A DNA stretch of 64,000 nucleotides, taken from contig NZ_CADCXY010000008.1 in the NCBI RefSeq assembly GCF_902806985.1, positions 1-64,000 on the forward strand. Reading direction: 5' to 3'. Under the pieces are notes generated by a model that did no database searches, was not told the DNA's origin, and saw only the letters and a list, made by a program, of their open reading frames with translations. Made by a program: the position numbers and the translations under genes. Shown piece after piece: positions 7,515 through 15,565 of the stretch (the first letter of the stretch is position 1; each line of letters opens with the position of its first letter). Source of the DNA: Pseudidiomarina piscicola (GTDB lineage Bacteria > Pseudomonadota > Gammaproteobacteria > Enterobacterales > Alteromonadaceae).

Positions 7515-8933
7515 CTACAACAGTGACACGTCGAAAAACTTCATTGCCACGGTGTTGATAAACACGATTGCAAGAATCACCGGAATAAAGGTGCTAATGG
7601 CAAAGTTAACGTATTTATGCAAAAAGCTGGTTGCATAGCTTTCGTTGCCGTTGCTCAACTCGGCTGTGAAGTTCTCACGCTTCCAACGGTAGCGAACGAA
7701 TAAACAAATCAGCAAGCCGTTAAGCGGTAAAATAGTGTCGTAGAATACGTCAACGATAATATCGAACAGCGATTTATCGACACCCGCATAAGTGATGACG
7801 TTGCTTACCCATGGTACTAAGCCAAACGAGGTAGCGGCCAAAAGAGTCAAAATAGTAATGGCTAAACCCATGACCAATAACGCGGTGCTGCGGGAAACCT
7901 TTCGTTTCTCCATAAATGACGATGTTGGAACTTCGATAATCGATACCAGCGAGGTAATTGCCGCAACGAGCGCAAGCAAAAAGAACACCGAAGCGGCAAC
8001 CGTTGCAAAGCCATAACCAACAATATCTGACAGTTGCATAAAGATCTGTGGGAAGAATGAGAAAATCATCGACACAGATGAATCACTTAAAGAAGCTGGA
8101 TTAGTGTCTGGATAAATGGCAAAAATCGCTGGTAAGGTCATTAAACCAGCGGTAAAGGCGACCGCGGTATCAGTGATAGCAACGAGCTTACCAGAAGTAA
8201 CGATGTCGTCGTTGCGACGGAAATAAGAGCCATAGGTGATTAAGATACCCATGCCTAACGACAACGAGAAGAAGGCCTGAGCTAAGGCTCCATTGATGAC
8301 ACTGCCGTCGATTTTGCTGAAATCTGGTACTAGATAGAATTCGACACCGGCCATAGCATTGTCGAGGGTAAGTACAAAAATCACCAACAAGATTAGCATC
8401 AAGAACAAGGTCGGCATCAAGATTTTTGAGGCGCGCTCGATACCCTTGCGCACACCGCCGAGCAAAATGAAATTGATGATGACGGTAACGGCGACTAGGT
8501 AGCCAATAAATGAGTAGTCATTTACAAACTGGCCAAAATATTCAGGCTGGGCAATAACATCAAGGTTGCCAGACAAGGTTTGGAACAGATAGCCAAAGAT
8601 CCACACCGTAATGACCATATAGAACACAGCGATCATAAACGGTGTAATGGTGGCAAACCAACCAGCGATACGCCAATGGAGCGTGTTTTGTCCAAGTTCA
8701 GCATAAGCGCTATAGGGGCTATGCTGCGTGCGGCGACCAAGGCCCATTTCGGCAAGCATAATGGGCAAACAGATAAAAGCGACAAAGAGCGCGTAGATAA
8801 TCAAAAACGCACCACCGCCATTCTTCGTTGCTGCAACCGGAAAGCCAACGAGGTTACCGATTCCAACAGCAGAACCTGCTGCAGCCAATATGAAGCCAAT
8901 TTTCGAGCTAAAATGCTCGCGTGATGTACTCAT
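7515..8933 (-). CDS. Sodium-dependent transporter of the NSS (LeuT) family
   Basis: This is a 472-residue polytopic inner-membrane protein of the neurotransmitter:sodium symporter family, which drives amino acid or related amine uptake with Na+. The first membrane helix carries the family signature SAVGIGNLVGFP followed by KNGGGAFL, which contributes to the Na+ and substrate sites. The residue at position 30, Arg in LeuT where it forms part of the outer gate, is Gly here. The substrate cannot be predicted. The ATG is preceded by AAAGG at good spacing. The upstream region is shared with divergent alkB. Confidence 0.9.
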   Translation of the reverse strand: MSTSREHFSSKIGFILAAAGSAVGIGNLVGFPVAATKNGGGAFLIIYALFVAFICLPIMLAEMGLGRRTQHSPYSAYAELGQNTLHWRIAGWFATITPFMIAVFYMVITVWIFGYLFQTLSGNLDVIAQPEYFGQFVNDYSFIGYLVAVTVIINFILLGGVRKGIERASKILMPTLFLMLILLVIFVLTLDNAMAGVEFYLVPDFSKIDGSVINGALAQAFFSLSLGMGILITYGSYFRRNDDIVTSGKLVAITDTAVAFTAGLMTLPAIFAIYPDTNPASLSDSSVSMIFSFFPQIFMQLSDIVGYGFATVAASVFFLLALVAAITSLVSIIEVPTSSFMEKRKVSRSTALLVMGLAITILTLLAATSFGLVPWVSNVITYAGVDKSLFDIIVDVFYDTILPLNGLLICLFVRYRWKRENFTAELSNGNESYATSFLHKYVNFAISTFIPVILAIVFINTVAMKFFDVSLL

Positions 8934-9058
8934 AGGGAGACCTTTGTTTATAGTTATTATGCTGAGCGTGATGGGGTGGCTGAAGCCCCCCCTAAGTTAT
9001 TCGCTCAATCCTAGCGTATGCCGTAGAATGCGGCAAGCGCCAGCAACGGATAGATACG

Positions 9059-9709
9059 ATGCAACACGACTTATTTTCGACAAATGGTGGTAGCGAACCA
9101 ATTTCGCTGGGTGCGCAGAGCGGACTATTGCGTGGATTTGCCTTACCACTGCAGGATCAATTGCTAGATGCTATTCAAGACATTGCACTTGAAGCTCCGT
9201 GGCGGCAATTATTTACCCCCGGCGGTAAACCTATGTCGGTGCGTACGACGAATTGCGGAACTTGGGGGTGGCACAGCGACCGACAGGGGTATCGCTATGT
9301 GGCGCACGACCCGCACACCGGCAAACCATGGCCGCAACTACCCGAGTTGCTCCAGCAGCTTGCGAGGCGAGCCGCGAGTCAGTTGGGGTTTAGCGACTTC
9401 GAAGCCGATGCTTGCCTACTGAATTGTTATGAACCAGGCGCTCAAATGGGTTTGCACCAAGACCGTGATGAACAGTCTTTTGCTGCACCTATTGTTTCGG
9501 TATCACTGGGTTTACCAGCGCAGTTTTTATGGGGCGGAACACAGCGCAATGAGCGGCCCGCGCGCATTGAATTGCTACATGGTGATGTGGTGGTATGGGG
9601 AGGTGTCGACCGTTTGCGGTTTCATGGTGTGGCCAAACTTGCAGCGGGAAAACATCCGCAATTAGGGGCGCAACGTATTAACTTAACGCTGCGCCACGCC
9701 GGCAATTAA
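9059..9709 (+). CDS. alkB: DNA/RNA oxidative demethylase AlkB
   Basis: AlkB is an Fe(II)/2-oxoglutarate dioxygenase that removes 1-methyladenine and 3-methylcytosine lesions. The iron ligands are visible as HQD (His133, Asp135) and His189 in LRFHG, and the 2-oxoglutarate clamp as RINLTLR (Arg206 and Arg212). Spacing matches the E. coli enzyme with a two-residue offset, and the 216-residue length is normal. No ada gene is adjacent. The stop codon interlocks with that of convergent cnoX (4-nt overlap at 9706-9709). Confidence 0.95.
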   Translation: MQHDLFSTNGGSEPISLGAQSGLLRGFALPLQDQLLDAIQDIALEAPWRQLFTPGGKPMSVRTTNCGTWGWHSDRQGYRYVAHDPHTGKPWPQLPELLQQLARRAASQLGFSDFEADACLLNCYEPGAQMGLHQDRDEQSFAAPIVSVSLGLPAQFLWGGTQRNERPARIELLHGDVVVWGGVDRLRFHGVAKLAAGKHPQLGAQRINLTLRHAGN

Positions 9710-10554
9710 TACATCATGCTATAAAGTACACGACGGTAGTGCGCTGCTAATGGGTCGCCTTTGGGTAACCCGTTGAGCATATCGAGGGCTTTTTGTTTGG
9801 CATTGGCAAACTCAAAGTCTTGCTTAAGCACTTGGAAAACCAATTCCAAAGCTTCCTCCATACGGTGCGCCTGATAAAGCGCCGTTGCCAGTTCAAGTGC
9901 CAGTTCCAAATCGTCCGGCTGTTCCTCAACCTGTTGTTGCAAGGCCCTTAATTCAGGGCTGTCGGCGGCCTCACGGGCAAGTTGAAGTTTACTTTGTACA
10001 TGCTGAAAGTAGCTGTCTTGATCAGCTAAAGCGATGGCCTTTAGCAGGGTTTCAGTCTGTTCGATGCGGCCAACACTGCAGGCAGCATCTGCGAGGGTAA
10101 GTTGTGCTTGCACGTTATCACTCTGCAGGTCGTAAGCTTGTTTCGCGGCCGCATAGGCCTCGTCAAATTGCTCTTGCTGTAGTAGCTGTTGCGCTTGCTG
10201 CAAAAGGTCGTCGCCAGGGCCTGGAATATGTTGTTCAATACGTGCTCGAATTGCGCTTTCCGGCTCAACTCCGGCGAAACCATCAACCGGTTGCCCGTCT
10301 TTAAAAAAGGCAACCGTGGGCAGACTCCGAATCCCAAATTGTGCAGCTAACTGCTGTTGTTCTTCGCAATCAATCTTGGCCAAGGTCACCCGATCACTGT
10401 AGTCACTTGCAAGTTTCTCGAGTATTGGCATAAGTTGCTTGCAGGGCTCACACCAGTCAGCCCAAAAGTCGACCATAACTAATTTAGTCTTAGAACCGGT
10501 GAGAATAATCTGTTCAAAGTTCTCTATGGTTACAGGAATTCCTATGTTTGCCAC
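9706..10554 (-). CDS. cnoX: Thioredoxin-TPR chaperedoxin CnoX (YbbN)
   Basis: The 282-residue protein joins an N-terminal thioredoxin domain (about 5-110) to C-terminal tetratricopeptide repeats (about 115-282). E. coli CnoX protects unfolded proteins from irreversible oxidation and hands them to GroEL/ES and DnaK. Here the thioredoxin motif is complete, WCEPC with Cys35 and Cys38, so oxidoreductase activity is plausible; E. coli CnoX lacks a full CXXC. The start is GTG with AAAGGA upstream. It lies 39 nt downstream of the aldehyde dehydrogenase pair on the opposite side of alkB. Confidence 0.92.
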   Translation of the reverse strand: MANIGIPVTIENFEQIILTGSKTKLVMVDFWADWCEPCKQLMPILEKLASDYSDRVTLAKIDCEEQQQLAAQFGIRSLPTVAFFKDGQPVDGFAGVEPESAIRARIEQHIPGPGDDLLQQAQQLLQQEQFDEAYAAAKQAYDLQSDNVQAQLTLADAACSVGRIEQTETLLKAIALADQDSYFQHVQSKLQLAREAADSPELRALQQQVEEQPDDLELALELATALYQAHRMEEALELVFQVLKQDFEFANAKQKALDMLNGLPKGDPLAAHYRRVLYSMMY

Positions 10555-10593
10555 ACTTTATCCTTTCTGTTGATTGCTTAGAAAATGAAGAGC

Positions 10594-11973
10594 TTAACTA
10601 AACCACCGTAAAAGCTTCTGTTTGAACGACGTATAAGGCGGATAGCGAAATTTTGGATCAAACCAAAACGGTCGTTGCATCACGGATTTTTGATGACTGA
10701 AGGTATCGAAACCATACTTACCGTGATAGCGCCCCATACCGCTCGGGCCCACACCACCGAACGGCAGCTTCGGGTTGAGCATAAACATCAGGGTATCATT
10801 ATTACATTGATTGCCGGCGTGCGTTTGCTCGGTTAATTGTTGCAAACTTCGTGACGAACGACTAAAGCCGTATAAGGCCAAAGGCTTGTCTCGCTCACGA
10901 ATAAATTCAATGGCGCTGGCAAGGTTAGGAATGGTTAACACCGGTAATATTGGCCCAAAAATCTCTTCTTGCATGACCGGACTGTCAGCTGCTACGTCAG
11001 TTAATACGGTGGGTTCGATAAAGCGGTTCTGGCGGTCGTACTCACCACCATAGCTAAGAGTTCCCTGATCTATGTAGCCGACTAATCGTTGCCAATGTTG
11101 TTCACTGACAATTTTGCCATAGTCTTCAGCGTTACTTGCATCGGTACCGAAAAACGACTCGATAGCATCGCGCAACGCATCAAGAAAGGGGCCTTTAATA
11201 CTTTCCGCCACCAAAACATAATCGGGAGCGATACAGGTTTGGCCGGCATTGAGCCATTTGCCCCAAGCGATGCGGCGCGCGGTGATCGTTAAATCAGCGT
11301 CACTTAGAACCACAGCTGGACTTTTACCGCCAAGCTCGAGGGTCACTGGGGTCAGGTGTTCCGCAGCGGCCTTCATCACTAGGCGGCCCACGCGTCCGCC
11401 ACCAGTGTACATAATATGGTCGAAACGTTGCGCTAATAGTTGCTGCGCAGTTTCTTTACCGCCGTTGATCACTTGTACTGCTTCATTGGCTAAATAATCA
11501 GGGATCAAGCGAGCCATCAGATCGGCAGTTGCTGGCGCTAATTCTGATGGTTTTAGCACCACGCAGTTACCGGCGGCCAATGCTGCGACTAGGGGGCTTA
11601 GGAGAAGTTGTAGCGGATAATTCCAAGCGCCGATAATCAACACCACGCCAAGTGGCTCAGGTTGCAAAAAGCTCTTGCCTGGCCACGCCATCAAAGGCTG
11701 ACTGACTGCGTGTGGCTTCATCCACCGGCGCAGGTGCTTACAGGTATGGCTGATATCGCTGTGTAAGTATCCAAGTTCAGTAAGCCAGCCTTCGGCATTA
11801 CTTTTGCCGAGGTCTGTCTGCAACGCCTCAAGTAGCTCAGTCTCATGGGTTTCAAGCATTAATGCTAACTGTTTTAGTTGTTTTATCCGCCAAGTATGTG
11901 GACGAGTAAGTCCGCCGACATAGGTATGACGCAAACGCTCCATGAGCGGTTCCAGCTCGCTGGTTACTTGCAT
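10594..11973 (-). CDS. Aldehyde dehydrogenase, coniferyl-aldehyde type (class 3 like)
   Basis: This NAD(P)-dependent aldehyde dehydrogenase has 459 residues, the short form without the N-terminal extension of classical ALDHs. Catalytic residues are Glu213 in ELGGKSP and Cys247 in NAGQTCIAP. A C-terminal hydrophobic and basic stretch resembles membrane-associated class 3 enzymes. The family oxidises coniferyl aldehyde or medium and long-chain aldehydes; the true substrate is unknown. It follows the gabD-like gene by 6 nt and is surely in the same operon. Confidence 0.85.
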   Translation of the reverse strand: MQVTSELEPLMERLRHTYVGGLTRPHTWRIKQLKQLALMLETHETELLEALQTDLGKSNAEGWLTELGYLHSDISHTCKHLRRWMKPHAVSQPLMAWPGKSFLQPEPLGVVLIIGAWNYPLQLLLSPLVAALAAGNCVVLKPSELAPATADLMARLIPDYLANEAVQVINGGKETAQQLLAQRFDHIMYTGGGRVGRLVMKAAAEHLTPVTLELGGKSPAVVLSDADLTITARRIAWGKWLNAGQTCIAPDYVLVAESIKGPFLDALRDAIESFFGTDASNAEDYGKIVSEQHWQRLVGYIDQGTLSYGGEYDRQNRFIEPTVLTDVAADSPVMQEEIFGPILPVLTIPNLASAIEFIRERDKPLALYGFSRSSRSLQQLTEQTHAGNQCNNDTLMFMLNPKLPFGGVGPSGMGRYHGKYGFDTFSHQKSVMQRPFWFDPKFRYPPYTSFKQKLLRWFS

Positions 11974-11979
11974 TGACTG

Positions 11980-13443
11980 TTACTCCTTGGCAAAGCCACC
12001 TAAAGTAAGGGTTTTAGTTTCTTGATATTCTGCCAGCCCATAGCGAGAGCCTTCACGGCCAATACCTGACTCTTTCACTCCGCCGAACGCATTGTAGGCA
12101 TGTGAGATAGCCCCAGCATTGATGCCTATCATACCGCACTCAAGTGCATTACTAACCCGCTCAATACGGCGATAGTCTTCGGCACAAAAGTACCCGGCAA
12201 GCCCAAACGGAGTTGCATTCGCTTTGCGTATACCTTCCTCTTCAGTGCTAAACGATTGAACCGCTACCACAGGGCCGAAAATCTCTTCTTGAGTAATAGC
12301 CATGGTCGAGGTGACTTGAGTAAGCAAGGTGGGGGCATAAAATAGCTCGCCTAGGTCGGTAAGCACTTCACCACCGAGCAGGCACTCAGCGCCTTGTTCC
12401 GTAGCTTCACCGACCAACCGTTCAACCTTTTCAATTGCGTCGCTATTAATCAGCGGGCCATAATCAACCTCATCAGCAGTGCCAACGTTTACTTTAAGTT
12501 TTTCCATTGCTGTTTTAAGCGCATTGACGAAAGTGTCGAGTACTTGTTCCTGCACTAATACTCGGTTTGCACTGATACAGGTTTGACCGGCGTTACGGAA
12601 TTTACAAACCATCAACTGCTCTACCGCAAGCTCTATATCGGCATCGTCGAAAACGACAAAAGGTGCGTTACCGCCAAGTTCGAACGAAACTTTCTTCATG
12701 GTGCTTGCGCATTGCTGCATTAATGTTTTTCCGACCTCGGTGGAACCGGTAAAGCTAAATTTTTTCACGGCCGGATGTTCGGTGAGCACTTTGCCAACGG
12801 CTTTCGCGTTCGTGCTCGGAACAATATTAATCACACCGTCAGGAATTCCGACCTCACTGGCTAGCTGCGCAATCGCCAATGCCGAAAGCGGTGTCAGTTG
12901 CGGCGGTTTTACCACCATAGTACAGCCCGCAGCGAGGGCTGGCGCAACTTTACGGGTAATCATCGCGTTTGGAAAATTCCAAGGGGTGATGGCAGCACAA
13001 ACACCAACGCCCTGTTTAACAATCGACACACGCTTATCGTCACTTTGGCGCGGTAAAATATCACCGTAACTGCGCTCACCCTCGGCGGCAAACCATTTTA
13101 CAAAACTAGCACCATACTCGATTTCTGCAGCGGCCTCTGCGACCGGCTTACCTTGCTCTGCGGACATTAGCTCTGCCAATGCCTGTTTATTGACAAGCAT
13201 TGAGTCGAACCAACGCTGTAAAAGAGCTGCTCGCTCGCCCGGAGTTTTCTTCCGCCAGCCAGGCAAGGCTTTATGTGCTGCTTCGATAGCGCGCTCTGCC
13301 AATACCGCATCAGCGTCCGCAACTTCGGCAATTAGCTCACCTGTTGCTGGATTAGCTACTTCGAAGCGCTGATCAACAGGAACCCAATGCCCATCGATGA
13401 ACGCGTTAGTCTTGGTAAGTGATCGCATGCTATGGGATGTCAT
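11980..13443 (-). CDS. gabD: NAD(P)-dependent succinate-semialdehyde dehydrogenase
   Basis: It oxidises succinate semialdehyde to succinate, the last step of GABA breakdown, although related semialdehydes are also possible. The 487-residue protein has the ALDH signature: Glu255 in ELGGNAP and Cys289 in NAGQTCI, with the nucleotide-binding TPWNFP and FTGSTEVG segments. GAGESGIG-type C-terminal features are present as GGVKESGIGREG. AAGGGG precedes the ATG at 13443. No GABA aminotransferase is adjacent; its only partner is the second aldehyde dehydrogenase, so the operon may serve general aldehyde or polyamine-derived GABA oxidation. Confidence 0.88.
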   Translation of the reverse strand: MTSHSMRSLTKTNAFIDGHWVPVDQRFEVANPATGELIAEVADADAVLAERAIEAAHKALPGWRKKTPGERAALLQRWFDSMLVNKQALAELMSAEQGKPVAEAAAEIEYGASFVKWFAAEGERSYGDILPRQSDDKRVSIVKQGVGVCAAITPWNFPNAMITRKVAPALAAGCTMVVKPPQLTPLSALAIAQLASEVGIPDGVINIVPSTNAKAVGKVLTEHPAVKKFSFTGSTEVGKTLMQQCASTMKKVSFELGGNAPFVVFDDADIELAVEQLMVCKFRNAGQTCISANRVLVQEQVLDTFVNALKTAMEKLKVNVGTADEVDYGPLINSDAIEKVERLVGEATEQGAECLLGGEVLTDLGELFYAPTLLTQVTSTMAITQEEIFGPVVAVQSFSTEEEGIRKANATPFGLAGYFCAEDYRRIERVSNALECGMIGINAGAISHAYNAFGGVKESGIGREGSRYGLAEYQETKTLTLGGFAKE

Positions 13444-13723
13444 AGATTACCCCTTGTTAGTTGGCAGAATTTCAGAGATTTAATACTGTTCTTATGAGTA
13501 TGTTGGTTATAAGGTTCACATGCAATCTTACTTTAACTTGCTAAGTTGCTCTAATTCACGTATAGTTCGCGGCCTCAGGGTCATTACCGCTAATGATGGG
13601 AGCGGCTCAACCCCTGACTACGCTGGGGTTCAGCGCCTAATCATCCTGCCAGAGTGTTCATCGTGTTCTGTAGCTGGGCGTACTTCCCCCTATGAAGCTT
13701 TACAGAAATGATGTGAGAAAAAT
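13444..13723 (+). promoter_or_regulatory. Long leader and promoter region of deaD
   Basis: These 280 bp separate divergent gabD and deaD and hold no convincing protein gene. A hairpin with a nearly perfect 10-bp stem (13605-13614 with 13625-13634, one mismatch) is evident, flanked by further short pairing segments. A 14-codon frame starting at ATG 13692 ends at 13736, inside deaD, so the two frames overlap by 13 nt. In E. coli, deaD has a long regulated leader with a small ORF (yrbN) overlapping its start. A similar arrangement here is inferred; the micro-ORF has no visible ribosome binding site. Confidence 0.5.
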
Positions 13724-15514
13724 ATGTCTGATTTAATGACTGGCCAATCGTTCAGCGATTTTGGCCTACCTGAAGCTGTGCTTAATCAAGTTGAAAGCAT
13801 GGGCTTTACCCAACCTACTCCTATTCAAACTCAAGCAATTCCTGCCCTATTAGAAGGCAAAAATGTCTTGGGTGAAGCGCAGACCGGTACCGGTAAAACG
13901 GCAGCTTTTGGCCTGCCCGGTTTGACCTTAGTCGACCCTAAGGTTCGTCAAACACAAATGTTAGTTGTCGCTCCAACACGTGAGCTAGCGATTCAAGTTG
14001 CAGAAGCTATTACCGAATTCGGTAAGAAAATGCGCGGCCTAGAAGTTGCAACAGTTTACGGTGGCGCTGCATTTGGTCCACAAATTAAAGCTTTACGCAC
14101 TGGTGCACAAGTTATTGTGGGAACACCTGGTCGCTTACTCGATATGCTGAAAAAGGGCGTGCTGAAGTTAGATGCATTGCGCATGGCTGTATTGGACGAA
14201 GCTGATGAAATGCTGAACATGGGCTTTATCGACGATATCGAAGCCATCATGGGAGCGGTACCAAGCACTTCGCAACGCACGCTATTCTCGGCGACCATGC
14301 CGAATGCAATTCGTAAACTGGCGAAAACCTTCCTGGTAACGAGCGAAGGCGAGCAACCGATATCTATTAAAATAGAAGCCAAAACGGCAGCGAAGTCAAC
14401 GATCCGTCAACGTGCGTGGCAAGTTCGTGGTATCACGAAAATGATGGCACTGACGCGGTTACTAGAAACCATGGAGTATCAGCGTGTATTGATCTTTGTT
14501 CGTACGCGTAACGATACTATGGAAGTGACCGAGTTGTTGCAGTCTGCGGGCTTCAAAGCTTCACCTTTGAGTGGCGACTTGAACCAAAGCCAACGTGAGC
14601 AAACAGTCAACCAGCTTCGTAGCGGCAAAATTGAAATTCTTGTTGCGACAGACGTTGTTGCACGTGGACTCGATGTTCCGGAAATCACCCATGTTGTAAA
14701 CTATGATTTGCCAGGTGACACCGAGTCTTATGTTCACCGTATTGGCCGTACTGGCCGTGCTGGCCGTAGCGGCGAAGCGATCTTATTTTTCCGCCCACGT
14801 GAGAAGCACTTACTGCGTCACTATGAACGGTTAACGAACAGTTCAATCGAGTTCTTTGAAGTGCCTAACGCGACAGAGCTAAGTGCTCATCGCCAGGCGT
14901 CACTGCAACAGAAAATTGTGAACAAAGTTGAGAAGGGCGGCTTGGAGCAACTCACTGCTATTATCGAAAAAATGCAAGAGCAGACTGAGCTAAGTGCCAC
15001 TGAAATCGCTGCAGCCTTATTGGCACAACAACAGCAGCGTCCACTGATTGTGTCAGCAGACCCAGCACCGAAGAAATTCGCTGAGCGCGCTGATCGCAAC
15101 GACCGTGGCGATCGCAAGCGTCAAGACAAACGCGCAAGTTCGCGTGACCGTCGCGATGCGAGTGTCGAATTTGATACCTATCGCATCCAAGTTGGTCGTG
15201 ACCACGGTGCACGTCCACAGGATATCGTTGGCGCTATTGCGAACGAAGCTGAAATGGATAGTAAATACATTGGTCAGATCCAATTATTTGAAAATCACAG
15301 TTTGGTAGAGTTACCTAAAGGTTTGCCAACTGGCGTATTACGCATTTTGCAACGGGCGCGTGTGCGTCAAACGCAGATGGGCATGGAACTTGCTGATCAA
15401 GCTATTCCACCGCGCTCGCGTAACCCTCGAGGCGACCGTCCAGCACCGAAGGGCCTTGCTCGTGGTGGTGAACGCCAGCCGCGTGGTGAGCGTCGTCAAC
15501 GTCGCTTCCAGTAA
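13724..15514 (+). CDS. deaD: DEAD-box ATP-dependent RNA helicase DeaD (CsdA)
   Basis: DeaD unwinds RNA during cold adaptation, ribosome assembly and mRNA decay. The 596-residue protein has the Q motif, Walker A AQTGTGKT (52-59), the DEAD box (158-161), SAT, and HRIGRTGRAGR in the second RecA domain. A DbpA-type RNA-binding domain follows at about 483-555, and the tail is rich in Arg and Gly, as in CsdA. A long leader suggests post-transcriptional control. A strong bidirectional terminator follows the stop. Confidence 0.95.
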   Translation: MSDLMTGQSFSDFGLPEAVLNQVESMGFTQPTPIQTQAIPALLEGKNVLGEAQTGTGKTAAFGLPGLTLVDPKVRQTQMLVVAPTRELAIQVAEAITEFGKKMRGLEVATVYGGAAFGPQIKALRTGAQVIVGTPGRLLDMLKKGVLKLDALRMAVLDEADEMLNMGFIDDIEAIMGAVPSTSQRTLFSATMPNAIRKLAKTFLVTSEGEQPISIKIEAKTAAKSTIRQRAWQVRGITKMMALTRLLETMEYQRVLIFVRTRNDTMEVTELLQSAGFKASPLSGDLNQSQREQTVNQLRSGKIEILVATDVVARGLDVPEITHVVNYDLPGDTESYVHRIGRTGRAGRSGEAILFFRPREKHLLRHYERLTNSSIEFFEVPNATELSAHRQASLQQKIVNKVEKGGLEQLTAIIEKMQEQTELSATEIAAALLAQQQQRPLIVSADPAPKKFAERADRNDRGDRKRQDKRASSRDRRDASVEFDTYRIQVGRDHGARPQDIVGAIANEAEMDSKYIGQIQLFENHSLVELPKGLPTGVLRILQRARVRQTQMGMELADQAIPPRSRNPRGDRPAPKGLARGGERQPRGERRQRRFQ

Positions 15515-15530
15515 GCGCTAGCGTAAAGAG

Positions 15531-15559
15531 AAAAAGGAGCTCACCGAGCTCCTTTTTTT
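15531..15559. terminator. Bidirectional intrinsic terminator between deaD and the photolyase gene
   Basis: An 8-bp stem (AGGAGCTC pairing with GAGCTCCT, 15535-15542 with 15546-15553) has a 3-nt loop. It is flanked by an A-run on the left and a T-run on the right, so it can terminate both converging transcripts. Confidence 0.92.
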
Positions 15560-15565
15560 ATGCTG

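Noticed and set aside
13520-13711. 63-codon frame before deaD
   Set aside because: It spans the structured leader, has no clear ribosome site or recognisable family, and fits better as untranslated leader.
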